Below, one piece after another: positions 17,091 to 26,148 of a stretch of DNA of 33,986 bases. The notes beneath the pieces were generated by a model that saw nothing but the letters and a program-made list of their open reading frames with translations, searched no databases and was not told where the DNA came from. This DNA comes from Bacteroidota bacterium. GTDB lineage: Bacteria > Bacteroidota > Ignavibacteria > Ignavibacteriales > Ignavibacteriaceae. The translations under genes and the position numbers were made by a program. The stretch is from positions 1-33,986 of the forward strand of contig JAKIZM010000039.1 in NCBI GenBank assembly GCA_022708025.1. The letters are read 5' to 3'. The stretch's first letter is position 1, and each line of letters starts with the position of its first letter.

Positions 17091-17552
17091 TTAATCAGAG
17101 ATTCTTACTTCATTGGGTAATTCGTTAACATCTCCGGGCTTAATAGGGAAGTGTTGTAAAAGAATTTTGCCGGCTTGCTCAATGCCTTTTATAATTCCGT
17201 TATAATACTCTTCATTTTTAAAATTGTTTTTTATATCCTCAGCGATATCATCCCAAACAGATTGTTTTACTTTTTCGTTGATTCCTTTATCAGCGAGTAT
17301 ACAAAATTCTCTTGCTTTAATAATTATAAAGATCAGTATTCCTGTTGCATCTTTTGTTTTATTAATATTTGCGGAAATAAATTCCTTTTCTGCAAGTTCG
17401 CGGACAGATTTTGATTTTTCTGACCAGCTCCGTTTTTCTTTAATGGTAATTACAAGTTCACCTGAAGTTATTTTCTCGATCTCTTCGATCTTCTCAGAAA
17501 TACTTTTAAGATTTTCTTCGCTCAGATATTTATAGATGAAATTTTTTGACAT
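17091..17552 (-). CDS. TPM-domain protein
   Basis: 153 aa, TPM (TLP18.3/Psb32/MOLO-1) fold. The head ENLKSISEKIEEIEKITSGEL and the EL-VITIKE strand are typical, as is the central ATGILIFI with REFCILADKGIN. Family proteins are acid phosphatases in plants and of unsettled role in bacteria, often next to LemA. Here there is no signal peptide and no LemA. The first ~25 residues form an amphipathic helix, so the protein is likely cytoplasmic or peripheral on the membrane. Sequence rich in Lys/Glu/Ile. Confidence 0.8.
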   Translation of the reverse strand: MSKNFIYKYLSEENLKSISEKIEEIEKITSGELVITIKEKRSWSEKSKSVRELAEKEFISANINKTKDATGILIFIIIKAREFCILADKGINEKVKQSVWDDIAEDIKNNFKNEEYYNGIIKGIEQAGKILLQHFPIKPGDVNELPNEVRISD

Positions 17553-17698
17553 TTAATATAATTCAAAATTTATGTTTCAAAATTCAAAAGAGTTGAGATA
17601 AAATCAAATAGAAAAAAGAAACAAAGCAAATCTGCGAAGATTAAAAAAACCAATCGATCTTTATCACCTGCAGAATTAAAAAAGAAATAAAATAACAG

Positions 17699-18502
17699 TT
17701 ACTTTTGTAATACCGAAATATCTCCGCCGGAAGTAGATGCTATTAAAGGTTTACCTCCCTGGTTTATATTCGCAATAATTTTTGTGTCGCTGAGTTTTAT
17801 AACTTCATTTAAAGTTAAATTACAATCAACGTCGCCGCCTGAAGTTTTTAAGTCAGCTTTTGCATTAAAATCAGCCGGAAGTTTAATATCAATATCGCCG
17901 CCGCTTGTTCTTAATTCAATTCCCTGATTTAAGCCTGTGTATTCTAATTCAATATCACCACCTGAAGTGCTGGCTTCAATCTTTGCATTGCTGCAGAAAA
18001 GATTTATATTTCCACCTGAGGTTTTAGCATAAAAATTTCCTTCAAATCTATCACCCCAGATATCACCGCCGGATGTTTTTAATTTAATATCACCTTTAAC
18101 TCCTGCCACTTTAATATCTCCGCCGGAAGTATTTGCGTAAATGTTAAAATTGTAAGGCACTTTAATTTCAAACTCAAGATTGATATTGGAAAACAAGTTC
18201 CATCCACCTCTTCGTTCAGCTTCAATTGTTACTTCTTCAGATGTTGAGTTAAAAGAAAAAGTAAATTTTTCTTCAGCTCGCTTATTACCAAGAACCTTGA
18301 TATATACTTCAGCTTTGTCCCAGGGAGTAATTTTGATATCTCCGCTGCTTGTATTTAAAATTATCTTTTTGCCAGCAGCGATATTAAAAGATTTTTCCCG
18401 GATAACTTTTGTATCACCATCTTTTGCATTTATAGAAGAACAATTCAATGCAAATACAAGTGTTAAAAGTAATATGGTTGCTGCCTTGATGTGAAATTTC
18501 AT
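17699..18502 (-). CDS. DUF4097 (putative adhesin-type beta-helix) protein with TSGGDI repeats
   Basis: 267 aa. Signal peptide about 1-26 (ending SSINA); Cys21 follows ALN, a poor lipobox. The body carries the tetrapeptide TSGG followed by D/N-I/V eight times in close variants: at residues 51 (TSSGDI), 125, 143, 161, 179, 199, 220 and 257. The 125/143/161/179 copies are spaced exactly 18 residues (54 bases), the step of a right-handed beta-helix coil. DUF4097 proteins are widespread Bacteroidota envelope proteins with no proven activity. Gly/Asp/Ser pairs at turns could bind calcium or sugar (inference). AGGAG lies 7 bases before the ATG. It may be the last member of the minus-strand cluster with the small membrane protein upstream. 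Confidence 0.9.
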   Translation of the reverse strand: MKFHIKAATILLLTLVFALNCSSINAKDGDTKVIREKSFNIAAGKKIILNTSSGDIKITPWDKAEVYIKVLGNKRAEEKFTFSFNSTSEEVTIEAERRGGWNLFSNINLEFEIKVPYNFNIYANTSGGDIKVAGVKGDIKLKTSGGDIWGDRFEGNFYAKTSGGNINLFCSNAKIEASTSGGDIELEYTGLNQGIELRTSGGDIDIKLPADFNAKADLKTSGGDVDCNLTLNEVIKLSDTKIIANINQGGKPLIASTSGGDISVLQK

Positions 18503-18649
18503 TTTAATCTCCTTTTTGTTTTTAACTGATCAAAAGTAAGATTTAATAACCATTCAAAGAATAATTTATTTGTAACCGGTCTTATTACATGATCAAAGGG
18601 GAAATTTGTGTAAAAGATTAAGTTTAAAAAAGCAAGTAATCCCTGTTTA

Positions 18650-19039
18650 TCAGGAACGCTGATTATCTTTTTTCTCAATATCAGATAGATTGATTAATCC
18701 GATAACTCCATGAGTTAGTAAAAAAAACGGAAGGAATAATACAAATAAATTTTCAACAGGAGGCAGCTTAGATTGATATGCCGGAATAAACAGAAAAATA
18801 ATGATGATCAGAATTAACATTATTGAAATAATAGACAGACTATTATTTAAAACTTTGTAAATATTCTGATAGTAAAATCCAGGATCTTTTATTTCTTCGC
18901 GCTGCATAAAAACAGGGCGCAAACCAATTAAAGAAAGCACTGCTATTCCTTTTGGTCCCAGCAGTGCAATTGAAATAATAGTAATAAAGCCGACAAATAT
19001 TTCTATCAGAAACGATAAACGAAGATTTTTGTATTTCAT
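18650..19039 (-). CDS. Small membrane protein of unknown function
   Basis: 129 aa with about four hydrophobic segments (roughly 8-26, 30-46, 66-87 and 95-118). The N terminus is positive (MKYKNLR) and the tail is charged (DIEKKDNQRS). I do not recognise a family and see no catalytic motif. The start is 4 bases after the stop of the receiver/PEP-binding fusion gene, so it is almost certainly co-translated with it. A membrane role for that system, such as a sensor or anchor, is a context guess. Confidence 0.7.
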   Translation of the reverse strand: MKYKNLRLSFLIEIFVGFITIISIALLGPKGIAVLSLIGLRPVFMQREEIKDPGFYYQNIYKVLNNSLSIISIMLILIIIIFLFIPAYQSKLPPVENLFVLFLPFFLLTHGVIGLINLSDIEKKDNQRS

Positions 19040-19043
19040 TTAA

Positions 19044-22034
19044 TCAGATTCCGGGTTTATAAATAATTCCCCGATTTTCATGTCCATTAATTCTTACTGT
19101 AATTGGCTGATCAAATCTGAGGTGTCTTGTATATTTCATCTCTTCGACAGCTTTTTGTTTTGAAAGCCATTGCCAATCTATAAAGGAATTGTTATCAGTA
19201 TTAACTGTAAAATATCCTACTCTGAAAGAAGTTAAGTTCTGAAAAAAGTGAGAACCCTGAGACGGTTCAACAGCAAAATCTTTAAAGCTGGATTCAACTA
19301 TAACTGAAGCGCCTGATATTTGATCCCATTTTACAGGAATTCCAAGCCATGGATCAAGTGTGCCCCATCTGCCAACTCCAAATAAAATATAAGGTTTTCT
19401 TTCAGCGATAAGCTTTGCATTGAATTTACTTATCTCCAGAACAACTTCTTTACTTTTTGAACGATCAAACTTTTCATAATCCACAACAACAATATCCTGC
19501 AATCCTGTTACAGCTCCGTTACCAAGTACCTGAGTGCTGTAGCAGATAGTTTGCTCTTTATTTATTTCTCCAATAACCAATTCTTCACTTTCACGGCTAA
19601 GAATCATTGGTCTCATCTGAAGCATTGCAAACTCTTTTCTTTCACCGGCAGGCACTTCAAGATTAACTGCAAATTCAATTTCAATCGGAGTGCCCATTCC
19701 CCACGAACCAAAATCGAGAAGCAAATCAAGGATTTCCGGCAAAGGAAAAAGTTTATGCTTAAGTATTGGTGCAAATGTTACTACTCTTACACCGTCACGT
19801 GATAGTCCATCATAAACAGCTTCATCTACAGGTGAATAAGTTGAACCAACAGAATATAATGTTCCGTCTTTTTCTGAATCAGATAAATCGTAAGTTCTTA
19901 CAAGCTGGTCTTCAATACTTTTTGGATGATGTTCAAGTTTCTTGTTCAGATCAAGTGCATAGAATTTTTGCTGAGCAGTTTTTAAAGTTTCCTTTGTAGA
20001 GAAAAACTGAAGCATGTGCCTTGGATATTTTGGAGAGAACCTGATACAGTTTCCGCCATCGACAACTGTTTTTCCCAGCCCGAGAGCTGCCATCGCAATT
20101 CCATCACTTGGTTTTTGCGGATCTGTCGGATAAAAATTATAAGACTTCGCAACTCCTGCAAAATCCGGATAAAATCTTTCCTGTCTTTTTGCTCCTACTA
20201 ATCTTTGCACCACCACCGCCATCTTTTCTTCTTCTAATCTGTATGGAGATGATTTAATATAATCTTTTGCTCTTAAATGAAAAGTTGAAGCATATACACT
20301 TTTTATTGATTGAAGTAATTCTTCTAACCTGATTTCAATATCCGGATTACTATTGGGTATCATATAAGTTTCATACACTCCGGCAAACGGAAGAAACTGT
20401 GAATCCTCCAACAAGCTGGATGAGCGAACTGCTAGCGGACATTGTGTGATTTCCAAAAATTCTCTTAGTTTGTGTATTATTTCTTCAGGAAAGATTTTTG
20501 AATCAACAAATTTTTGTGTTAAAGTCAGATCATCTACTTCACTGATAGCAAAGTTATCCAGGTTATTATCGGCTATGAAGTGATCAAAGACATCAGTACC
20601 GATAACAATTGCTGAAGGAACGCTGATTTCCACATCATCAAACTTATGCTTAAGGTTATAGTTTGTAAGCAGTATGTTTATAAAACCAAGTCCTCTTGCT
20701 TTACCGCCCAGAGAGCCTCCTCCGATTCTAGCAAAACTATTTTTAGTATCGAAAATTTCTTTATCAAAATCCAGAATTATTCCGCTTTGCTGCAGTTTTC
20801 TGTACTCCTGAAGTGAAGTAAGCAGTCTGTCACGCAATCCTTGTACTGATCCGAAGTCTGTTACTTTATGTGGTCTCAGTTCGTGTGCAAGATAAAATTC
20901 AGTTCTTGCTTTTAACCATTTGGAAAAATGATTTCGTGAAGCATGATAAACCAAACTCTCATCCGGAATTTGCTTAAGTGCTTCTTCTAATTGTGATAAA
21001 TTAGAAGCTCTGAAAACTTCTTTTCCCTCATTGTTTATAAAAATAAAATCACCAAAACCAAAATTCTGAAGCATAAACTCTCTTAATTCCTGCAGTAATC
21101 TTGGCGAGTTTTTATGGGCAAATGCTGCATCTATCTGATGAGCTTGTTCACGGAAGCTGTCATCACTTGATTGAAGTAAAATCGGGATATCTTCATGTTG
21201 TGCTTTTACTGCGCGAGCGAGTTTAATTCCAGCTTCAGGGTCCTTTACTCCGTTATGTTTAAAATTTACATCAAGGATTAAACCCAGTACATCCTGTTGA
21301 TATTTTTCGTAATAATTCCAGGCTTCTTCATAATTTGTGCAAAGCAGAATTTTCGGACGCGCACGCATACGTAAAAATTTGTGTGTAAGGTTTATGCCTT
21401 CCTTTATCAATCGTTGCGACTGCTTAAAAACTTCCGTGTAAATTATCGGAAGATAAGATGAATAAAATTTTATATTATCTTCAACAACAATAATTGATTG
21501 GACTCCTATGTTTTTTGTATCATTTTCAACATTAACTCTGTCCTCAATATATTTAACAATTCCAATCAATAAGCGATAATCACCGTTCCATATAAAAATT
21601 TTTTCAAAGATTGAAGTGTCATAATTAGTTGTTAACTCTTTTCTTTCGCGGTTATCGTAAGCAAGTAAAATTATCGGCAGGTTTACACCTGATTTTCTGA
21701 CCATCCTCGCAAACTTTACAACGTGCATATCCTCTATATGCAAAGTAGTTATTATAAGATCAAAAGTATTTTCGGAATTCAGCATTTCCAGAGCTTCTTC
21801 ACCGTTGGTAACGTGAATTAACTCAGGGGCAAAACTTAAATTTAATGATTGATATTCTTCGCGGATCAATTCATAAAGTCTTCCGTCCTCTTCAAATAAA
21901 TAATTATCGTATATACTCGAAACTAAGAGAATCTCCCTGATCTTATAACGCATCAGCTTCTGGAATTTTTTTACCCTCGAGTTTAATACATCTTCAATAC
22001 TGTGCTGTCTGACTTTTGCTGATCTGTTTTCCAT
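19044..22034 (-). CDS. Receiver-receiver-PEP/pyruvate-binding (ATP-grasp) fusion protein
   Basis: 996 aa. REC-like domain 1 (~33-160) has DLIITTLHIED where the phosphorylated Asp should be, so it is degenerate. REC-like domain 2 (~180-325) keeps the acidic pair Glu185-Asp186, phospho-acceptor Asp255 in LILDVNF, Ser289/Ser290 and Lys308, with an insertion after the first strand. A linker (~330-430) precedes a PPDK/PEP-synthase N-terminal ATP-grasp domain (~435-812: GGGSLGGKARGLG, VRSSSLLEDS, FAGVYETY, LQMRPM). After that comes a swivel-like start (QVLGNGAVTG ~836-844). However, the usual TCHAAI phospho-His motif and the PEP barrel are absent; GVGRWGTLDPW (886-896) and EPSQGSHFFQNL (923-934) stand in their place. 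It cannot be a normal PEP synthase; a regulated ATP-dependent phosphotransfer or binding role is inference. Followed closely by a small membrane protein gene. Confidence 0.85.
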   Translation of the reverse strand: MENRSAKVRQHSIEDVLNSRVKKFQKLMRYKIREILLVSSIYDNYLFEEDGRLYELIREEYQSLNLSFAPELIHVTNGEEALEMLNSENTFDLIITTLHIEDMHVVKFARMVRKSGVNLPIILLAYDNRERKELTTNYDTSIFEKIFIWNGDYRLLIGIVKYIEDRVNVENDTKNIGVQSIIVVEDNIKFYSSYLPIIYTEVFKQSQRLIKEGINLTHKFLRMRARPKILLCTNYEEAWNYYEKYQQDVLGLILDVNFKHNGVKDPEAGIKLARAVKAQHEDIPILLQSSDDSFREQAHQIDAAFAHKNSPRLLQELREFMLQNFGFGDFIFINNEGKEVFRASNLSQLEEALKQIPDESLVYHASRNHFSKWLKARTEFYLAHELRPHKVTDFGSVQGLRDRLLTSLQEYRKLQQSGIILDFDKEIFDTKNSFARIGGGSLGGKARGLGFINILLTNYNLKHKFDDVEISVPSAIVIGTDVFDHFIADNNLDNFAISEVDDLTLTQKFVDSKIFPEEIIHKLREFLEITQCPLAVRSSSLLEDSQFLPFAGVYETYMIPNSNPDIEIRLEELLQSIKSVYASTFHLRAKDYIKSSPYRLEEEKMAVVVQRLVGAKRQERFYPDFAGVAKSYNFYPTDPQKPSDGIAMAALGLGKTVVDGGNCIRFSPKYPRHMLQFFSTKETLKTAQQKFYALDLNKKLEHHPKSIEDQLVRTYDLSDSEKDGTLYSVGSTYSPVDEAVYDGLSRDGVRVVTFAPILKHKLFPLPEILDLLLDFGSWGMGTPIEIEFAVNLEVPAGERKEFAMLQMRPMILSRESEELVIGEINKEQTICYSTQVLGNGAVTGLQDIVVVDYEKFDRSKSKEVVLEISKFNAKLIAERKPYILFGVGRWGTLDPWLGIPVKWDQISGASVIVESSFKDFAVEPSQGSHFFQNLTSFRVGYFTVNTDNNSFIDWQWLSKQKAVEEMKYTRHLRFDQPITVRINGHENRGIIYKPGI

Positions 22035-22230
22035 AATACTTTCAGATGAGAATGTTTTATTGATAACTAAAATATAATGATTTGATTATTAGAATTCAGT
22101 AACACTTTATCGGAATATTAAAATAAGAAAGATTTATATAATAACGCTGCTCAAATTAAAGATTTAATCTCAACAGATTGAGGTACGAAGTTCCTTCTTG
22201 ATTGAATAGATTTTTTGTTGCCTATAAAAT

Positions 22231-23313
22231 TTAACTGTGTCTTACAGAAATTATATCACCATCTTTAACGATATATTCTTTTCCTTCAAGCCGCCATTTA
22301 CCAGCTTCTTTAGCTTTTGCAAATGAGCCGGCTTCAACAAAATCGTTGTAATGAACAACCTCGGCACGTATGAATTTTTTGAAGAAATCCGTATGAATTT
22401 CTCCTGCAGCTTCCTGTGCATTCATGCCTTTTTTTATTGTCCAGGCACGGCACTCATCTTCGCCAACAGTCAGAAATGATTGTAAACCGAGTAAATCATA
22501 AGCTTCGCGGATTAGCTTATCAAGAGCGGATTCCTGTATTCCATAATCACTCATAAAAACTTTCGCATCATCTTCTGAAAGATCAGCCATTTCTTTTTCT
22601 ATCTGTCCGAAAAATGATAGGGCTTTAGTATTATGACCAAGCTTATGTTTAACTAGTTCATTCATATATTTTTCTGTGTCATTTATCTGAGACTCATCAA
22701 AATTTAAAGCTATCAGCATTGGTTTGATGGAAAGAAGCTGGTAAGTTTTTAATATCATTAAATCTTCTTTAGAAAAATGATGATCCCGCAGCGGTTTTTC
22801 TTCCTGTAATAACTCATTGCATTTTTCAAGTACCGGAACTTCCCGCTTTAATTTTTCATCCTGAGTTTTTAATATCTGTTTTTTAATCGTCTCTAATCTT
22901 TTTTCAACAATTGCCAGATCGGATAAGATAAATTCGGTTTCAAAAGAATTAATATCTCTCATCATATTAATTGAACCATCGGGATGAGGAACTGCTTCAT
23001 TCTCAAATAATCTGACAACCTGAACCAGCGCGTCATTGGTTTTTACCTTTGCTAAAAAGTTTCCTGTAAACTGAGTTGAGCCCGAATCACCTTTTTGTAA
23101 TCCGACTACATCAACAAATTCAATTGTTGCATTTACTTTTTTCTTCGGATTGAAAATTTCAGTCAGTTTATCAAGTCTAACATCGGGAACCTTAACAACT
23201 GCCTGATGAGTTTCAGACTTCGCAAGTTCAGATACATCAAAGTGGGTTTTTGTTATTGTCTGAAAGAGAGTTGATTTACCGGAAAACGGCAGCCCAACAA
23301 TTCCAATTTGCAT
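22231..23313 (-). CDS. ychF: YchF-like GTPase/ATPase (DUF933)
   Basis: 360 aa, the family's usual length. P-loop GLPFSGKST (7-15; standard YchF has GLPNVGKST), G3-like DVVG (68-71), NFDE (204-207) where YchF has an Nxx(E/D) G4 motif, a central coiled coil (~130-170), and a C-terminal TGS-like DUF933 region ending HTDFFKKFIRAEV ... KEYIVKDGDIISV. The switch segment is odd: the family's YPFxTIEPN is replaced by HFDVSELAKSE. YchF is a ribosome-associated ATPase linked to stress response. This may be a divergent paralogue. The ribosome site AGAGGA supports the start. It heads a minus-strand cluster, 196 bases before the receiver/PEP-binding gene. Confidence 0.88.
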   Translation of the reverse strand: MQIGIVGLPFSGKSTLFQTITKTHFDVSELAKSETHQAVVKVPDVRLDKLTEIFNPKKKVNATIEFVDVVGLQKGDSGSTQFTGNFLAKVKTNDALVQVVRLFENEAVPHPDGSINMMRDINSFETEFILSDLAIVEKRLETIKKQILKTQDEKLKREVPVLEKCNELLQEEKPLRDHHFSKEDLMILKTYQLLSIKPMLIALNFDESQINDTEKYMNELVKHKLGHNTKALSFFGQIEKEMADLSEDDAKVFMSDYGIQESALDKLIREAYDLLGLQSFLTVGEDECRAWTIKKGMNAQEAAGEIHTDFFKKFIRAEVVHYNDFVEAGSFAKAKEAGKWRLEGKEYIVKDGDIISVRHS

Positions 23314-23706
23314 TAATTCCTCTTATTTGATTATGATTTTCTAAATGTTGTTATGTAAATATACGAAGATTCTGAAGTTAGTTTTCTGTAATCTATATTT
23401 ACTTTTGTCTTATTGAGTCTGTCAACATATAACTTTAACTTTAAAAGTCAGTCTTCGACGAGCTAAAACTGACAAATGAAATTAGTTTTCAGTTCTCTTG
23501 ACATTCAAAAATTCAGATTCTATCTTGCGGCAGAAATTCTAACAAAAAGAAATTGAATAAAATTATCACATATAACAATAATTCTTTCTCCGCTAGTCAT
23601 ACCTGGCCTTGGCGCCGATAATCTTTTTCCTATCCTAAAAACATAAAATACTTTTAACATTTAGTTAAATACTAATTATTCATTCATTTATTTAAAGGAG
23701 TGCTCT
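23314..23706. other. Intergenic region upstream of trpB2 and ychF
   Basis: 393 bases between divergent genes; no supported gene. It holds an inverted repeat (23447-23473) around a copy of the CTTCGACGAGCT motif and an unusually GC-rich island (~23593-23621, containing GGCCTTGGCGCCG). A 46-codon minus-strand frame (23520-23660, ATG to TAG) crosses that island but looks like chance. AAAGGAG before the trpB2 ATG marks the end. I cannot name a leader RNA. Confidence 0.55.
23447..23473. repeat. Inverted repeat around CTTCGACGAGCT
   Basis: GTCAGT (23447-23452) pairs with ACTGAC (23468-23473). The loop holds CTTCGACGAGCT (23453-23464), 11 of 12 identical to the reverse complement of the repeat unit at 117-128 and 141-152. 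It is probably a member of the same dispersed family. Confidence 0.45.
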
Positions 23707-25074
23707 ATGAGTGCATCAAAAAAGATTCTGTTAGATGAATCTGAATTACCGCAAAGTTATTACAACATTCAGGCTGATATGCCAAACCCAATGCTGCCGC
23801 CGTTACATCCTGCGACAAAACAACCAATTAAGCCAGAAGATTTATCTCCGTTATTTCCAATGGAATTAATTAAACAGGAAGTCTCAAAAGAAAGATATAT
23901 TGAGATTCCTGATGAAGTAAGGAAAATATATAAGTTGTATCGTCCAACTCCGCTTTACCGTGCTTACGAATTAGAAAAAGCTTTAGACACACCTGCAAAA
24001 ATTTATTACAAATACGAAGGTGTAAGTCCGGCGGGTTCCCATAAACCAAATACAGCAATAGCACAAGCATTTTATAATAAGAATGAAGGAGTTAAAGGAT
24101 TAACAACCGAGACAGGTGCGGGACAATGGGGAAGCGCATTAAGCTTTGCTTGTCATAAGTTTGGATTAAACTGTGAGATTTATATGGTAAAGATAAGTTA
24201 TGAGCAGAAACCTTACCGAAAAGTAATGATGAACACCTGGGGCGCAACTGTAATTGCTTCTCCAAGCAGGAATACAAATTCTGGTAGAAAAATTTTAGAG
24301 CAAGATCCAAATTCTCCCGGCAGTTTGGGAATAGCAATTTCCGAAGCAGTTGAAAGAGCAGCAGAAACAGAAGGAATCAATTACGCTTTGGGCAGTGTAT
24401 TAAATCACGTCCTGCTTCATCAAACTGTTATCGGGCAGGAAGCGATTAGACAGTTAGAAATGACAGGAGATTTTTCTGATATTGTTATTGCACCATTTGG
24501 CGGAGGATCAAACTTTGCCGGAATTGCATTTCCATTCCTGCGATACAATTTTCAGGAAGGAAAAAATATTCGCTGTATTGCTGTTGAGCCTGCATCCTGC
24601 CCGAAGCTAACCAAGGGAGAATTCAGATATGATTTTGGAGACACGGTTGGATTAACACCGCTTATTCCAATGTACACACTCGGTCATACCTTTGTCCCCG
24701 AACCAATTCACGCCGGTGGATTGAGATATCACGGTGCAGGCGCTATTATCAGTCAGCTTTTAAAAGATAAATTAATTGAAGCATCGGCAGTTCCGCAACT
24801 GGAATGCTTTGAAGCAGGAGTTAAGTTTGCACAAACTGAAGGAATAATTCCTGCTCCCGAAGCAACGCACGGAATTGCACAGGTAATCCGCGAAGCACAA
24901 AAAGCCAAGATTGAAGGAAAACAAAAAACAATTCTATTCAATCTTTGCGGTCACGGATATTTTGATATGAGCGCTTATCAGGCTTACCTGAACGATGAAT
25001 TGGTTAATCACGAATTGACTGAAGAAGAGCTTTACACTGCATTAAGAAAATTGGATACACCTGTTGCAGTTTAG
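23707..25074 (+). CDS. trpB2: Tryptophan synthase beta-like protein TrpB2
   Basis: 455 aa, longer than TrpB1 (about 400) and typical of TrpB2 with its N-terminal extension ([16 protein letters not shown]). PLP-binding Lys113 in AGSHKPNTA, catalytic Glu135 in TETGAGQWG (TrpB2 has Trp where TrpB1 has His), and the phosphate loop GGGSN (265-269). It condenses indole and L-serine to tryptophan; TrpB2 often acts as a TrpA-independent salvage enzyme, or in serine/threonine chemistry. No trpA or other trp gene lies nearby, which fits a stand-alone role. Strong ribosome site AAAGGAG. It ends in a clear terminator at 25085. A complete TrpB1 probably exists elsewhere in the genome, but the window cannot show it. 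Confidence 0.92.
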   Translation: MSASKKILLDESELPQSYYNIQADMPNPMLPPLHPATKQPIKPEDLSPLFPMELIKQEVSKERYIEIPDEVRKIYKLYRPTPLYRAYELEKALDTPAKIYYKYEGVSPAGSHKPNTAIAQAFYNKNEGVKGLTTETGAGQWGSALSFACHKFGLNCEIYMVKISYEQKPYRKVMMNTWGATVIASPSRNTNSGRKILEQDPNSPGSLGIAISEAVERAAETEGINYALGSVLNHVLLHQTVIGQEAIRQLEMTGDFSDIVIAPFGGGSNFAGIAFPFLRYNFQEGKNIRCIAVEPASCPKLTKGEFRYDFGDTVGLTPLIPMYTLGHTFVPEPIHAGGLRYHGAGAIISQLLKDKLIEASAVPQLECFEAGVKFAQTEGIIPAPEATHGIAQVIREAQKAKIEGKQKTILFNLCGHGYFDMSAYQAYLNDELVNHELTEEELYTALRKLDTPVAV

Positions 25075-25084
25075 TTAATATTTC

Positions 25085-25124
25085 AAAGATGACATCTTTT
25101 TCTCAAGATGTCATCTTTTCTTTT
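25085..25124 (+). terminator. Rho-independent terminator after trpB2
   Basis: AAAGATGACATC (25085-25096) pairs perfectly with GATGTCATCTTT (25107-25118) across a 10-base loop, and the right arm runs into TCTTTT. It lies 11 bases after the trpB2 stop and before the M48 gene. Confidence 0.85.
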
Positions 25125-25214
25125 ATGCTCACATCTCAGATTTTCTCGCATTTTTCTTTTATAGAATTTTATATATTTCATAATGAAATAACGCTAACAT
25201 TTAAAAGGACAAAA

Positions 25215-26018
25215 ATGAAACTATTAAAAGTATTCATACCAATAATTTTACTTGCACTTACTGTTTATTATTGCAGTACTGTACCTATTACCGGAAGATC
25301 TCAGTTAAATTTAATTTCTTCCAGCGAAATGAATGCGATGAGTTTTCAGCAGTATGATGAATTCCTGAAGCAAAATAAACTAAGCTCAAATAAAAATGAT
25401 GTTGATATGGTTAAAAGGGTAGGAGCAAGAATTCAGAAATCTGTAGAAACATATTTTGCACAGCACAATTTATCAAATGAGCTTGATGGTTATCAGTGGG
25501 AGTTTAATCTTGTAGAAAGTAATGAAGTAAATGCCTGGTGTATGCCCGGCGGTAAAGTTGTTGTTTATACAGGTATCCTGCCGGTTGCAAAAGATGAAAC
25601 AGGTTTGGCTGTTGTAATGGGTCACGAAATTGCTCACGCTGTTGCCCAACACGGTAATGAAAGAATGAGTCAGGGATTATTACAGCAGCTTGGCGGAGTT
25701 GCTTTATCAGTTGCATTAAAAGATCAGCCGACAACAACTCAAAATATTTTTATGGCTGCTTATGGAATCGGAAGTACAGTTGGTATAATGCTTCCTTTCA
25801 GCAGAACACACGAAAGTGAAGCTGACCATTTGGGATTAATATTTATGGCAATGGCAGGATACAATCCCAATGCGGCTGTTGATTTCTGGACAAGAATGGC
25901 TGCAGGCAGTCAGGGTGCACCACCGGAATGGCTGAGCACACACCCATCAAACGAAACAAGAATTGCAGATATTAAAAAACTTTTACCAGAAGCAATGCAG
26001 TATTACAATCAGAAATAA
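25215..26018 (+). CDS. M48-family zinc metalloprotease
   Basis: 267 aa from the ATG at 25215. The frame opens at 25089, but this start has AAAAGGAC directly upstream and begins a hydrophobic signal (KLLKVFIPIILLALTVYYC). Zinc-binding HEIAH at 137-141 and the partner Glu in HESEADHLG (199-207) define the peptidase unit; the C-terminal LSTHPSNETRIADIKKL is the common M48 tail. The tail and signal resemble E. coli LoiP/BepA-type periplasmic quality-control proteases. Cys20 could be lipidated, but the residue before it is Tyr, so the lipobox is poor. It stands alone, convergent with the OTC gene. Confidence 0.9.
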   Translation: MKLLKVFIPIILLALTVYYCSTVPITGRSQLNLISSSEMNAMSFQQYDEFLKQNKLSSNKNDVDMVKRVGARIQKSVETYFAQHNLSNELDGYQWEFNLVESNEVNAWCMPGGKVVVYTGILPVAKDETGLAVVMGHEIAHAVAQHGNERMSQGLLQQLGGVALSVALKDQPTTTQNIFMAAYGIGSTVGIMLPFSRTHESEADHLGLIFMAMAGYNPNAAVDFWTRMAAGSQGAPPEWLSTHPSNETRIADIKKLLPEAMQYYNQK

Positions 26019-26093
26019 TTTTTTCTGATTTCTGAAAAGTAATCTGTAATATTCAATTGTGATTTTTAAGCGGGGGATTAGTCACTTTACTCT

Positions 26094-26130
26094 GTGCCTC
26101 TTTAGTTTATTCTTTATACTATAGAGGCAC
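26094..26130. terminator. Hairpin between convergent M48 and OTC genes
   Basis: GTGCCTCTTTAG (26094-26105) pairs with CTATAGAGGCAC (26119-26130), 11 of 12 pairs, loop of 13. The flanking CTCT/AGAG can extend the stem. There is no clear T-run on either strand, so it may be a weak bidirectional terminator or a 3'-end stabiliser. Confidence 0.5.
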
Positions 26131-26148
26131 TGAGAGTTAAAAATAAAA

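Noticed and set aside
18180..18494. 104-codon plus-strand frame inside the DUF4097 gene
   Set aside because: Antisense shadow of a gene with signal peptide, ribosome site and protein repeats.
17699..18502. 54-base periodic DNA repeat that might look like a CRISPR or tandem array
   Set aside because: The period equals 18 codons and the repeats encode TSGGDI; spacers are coding and in frame, so it is a protein repeat.
25089..25214. Upstream extension of the M48 protease
   Set aside because: It overlaps the trpB2 terminator and lacks a ribosome site; the ATG at 25215 has AAAAGGAC and begins the signal sequence.
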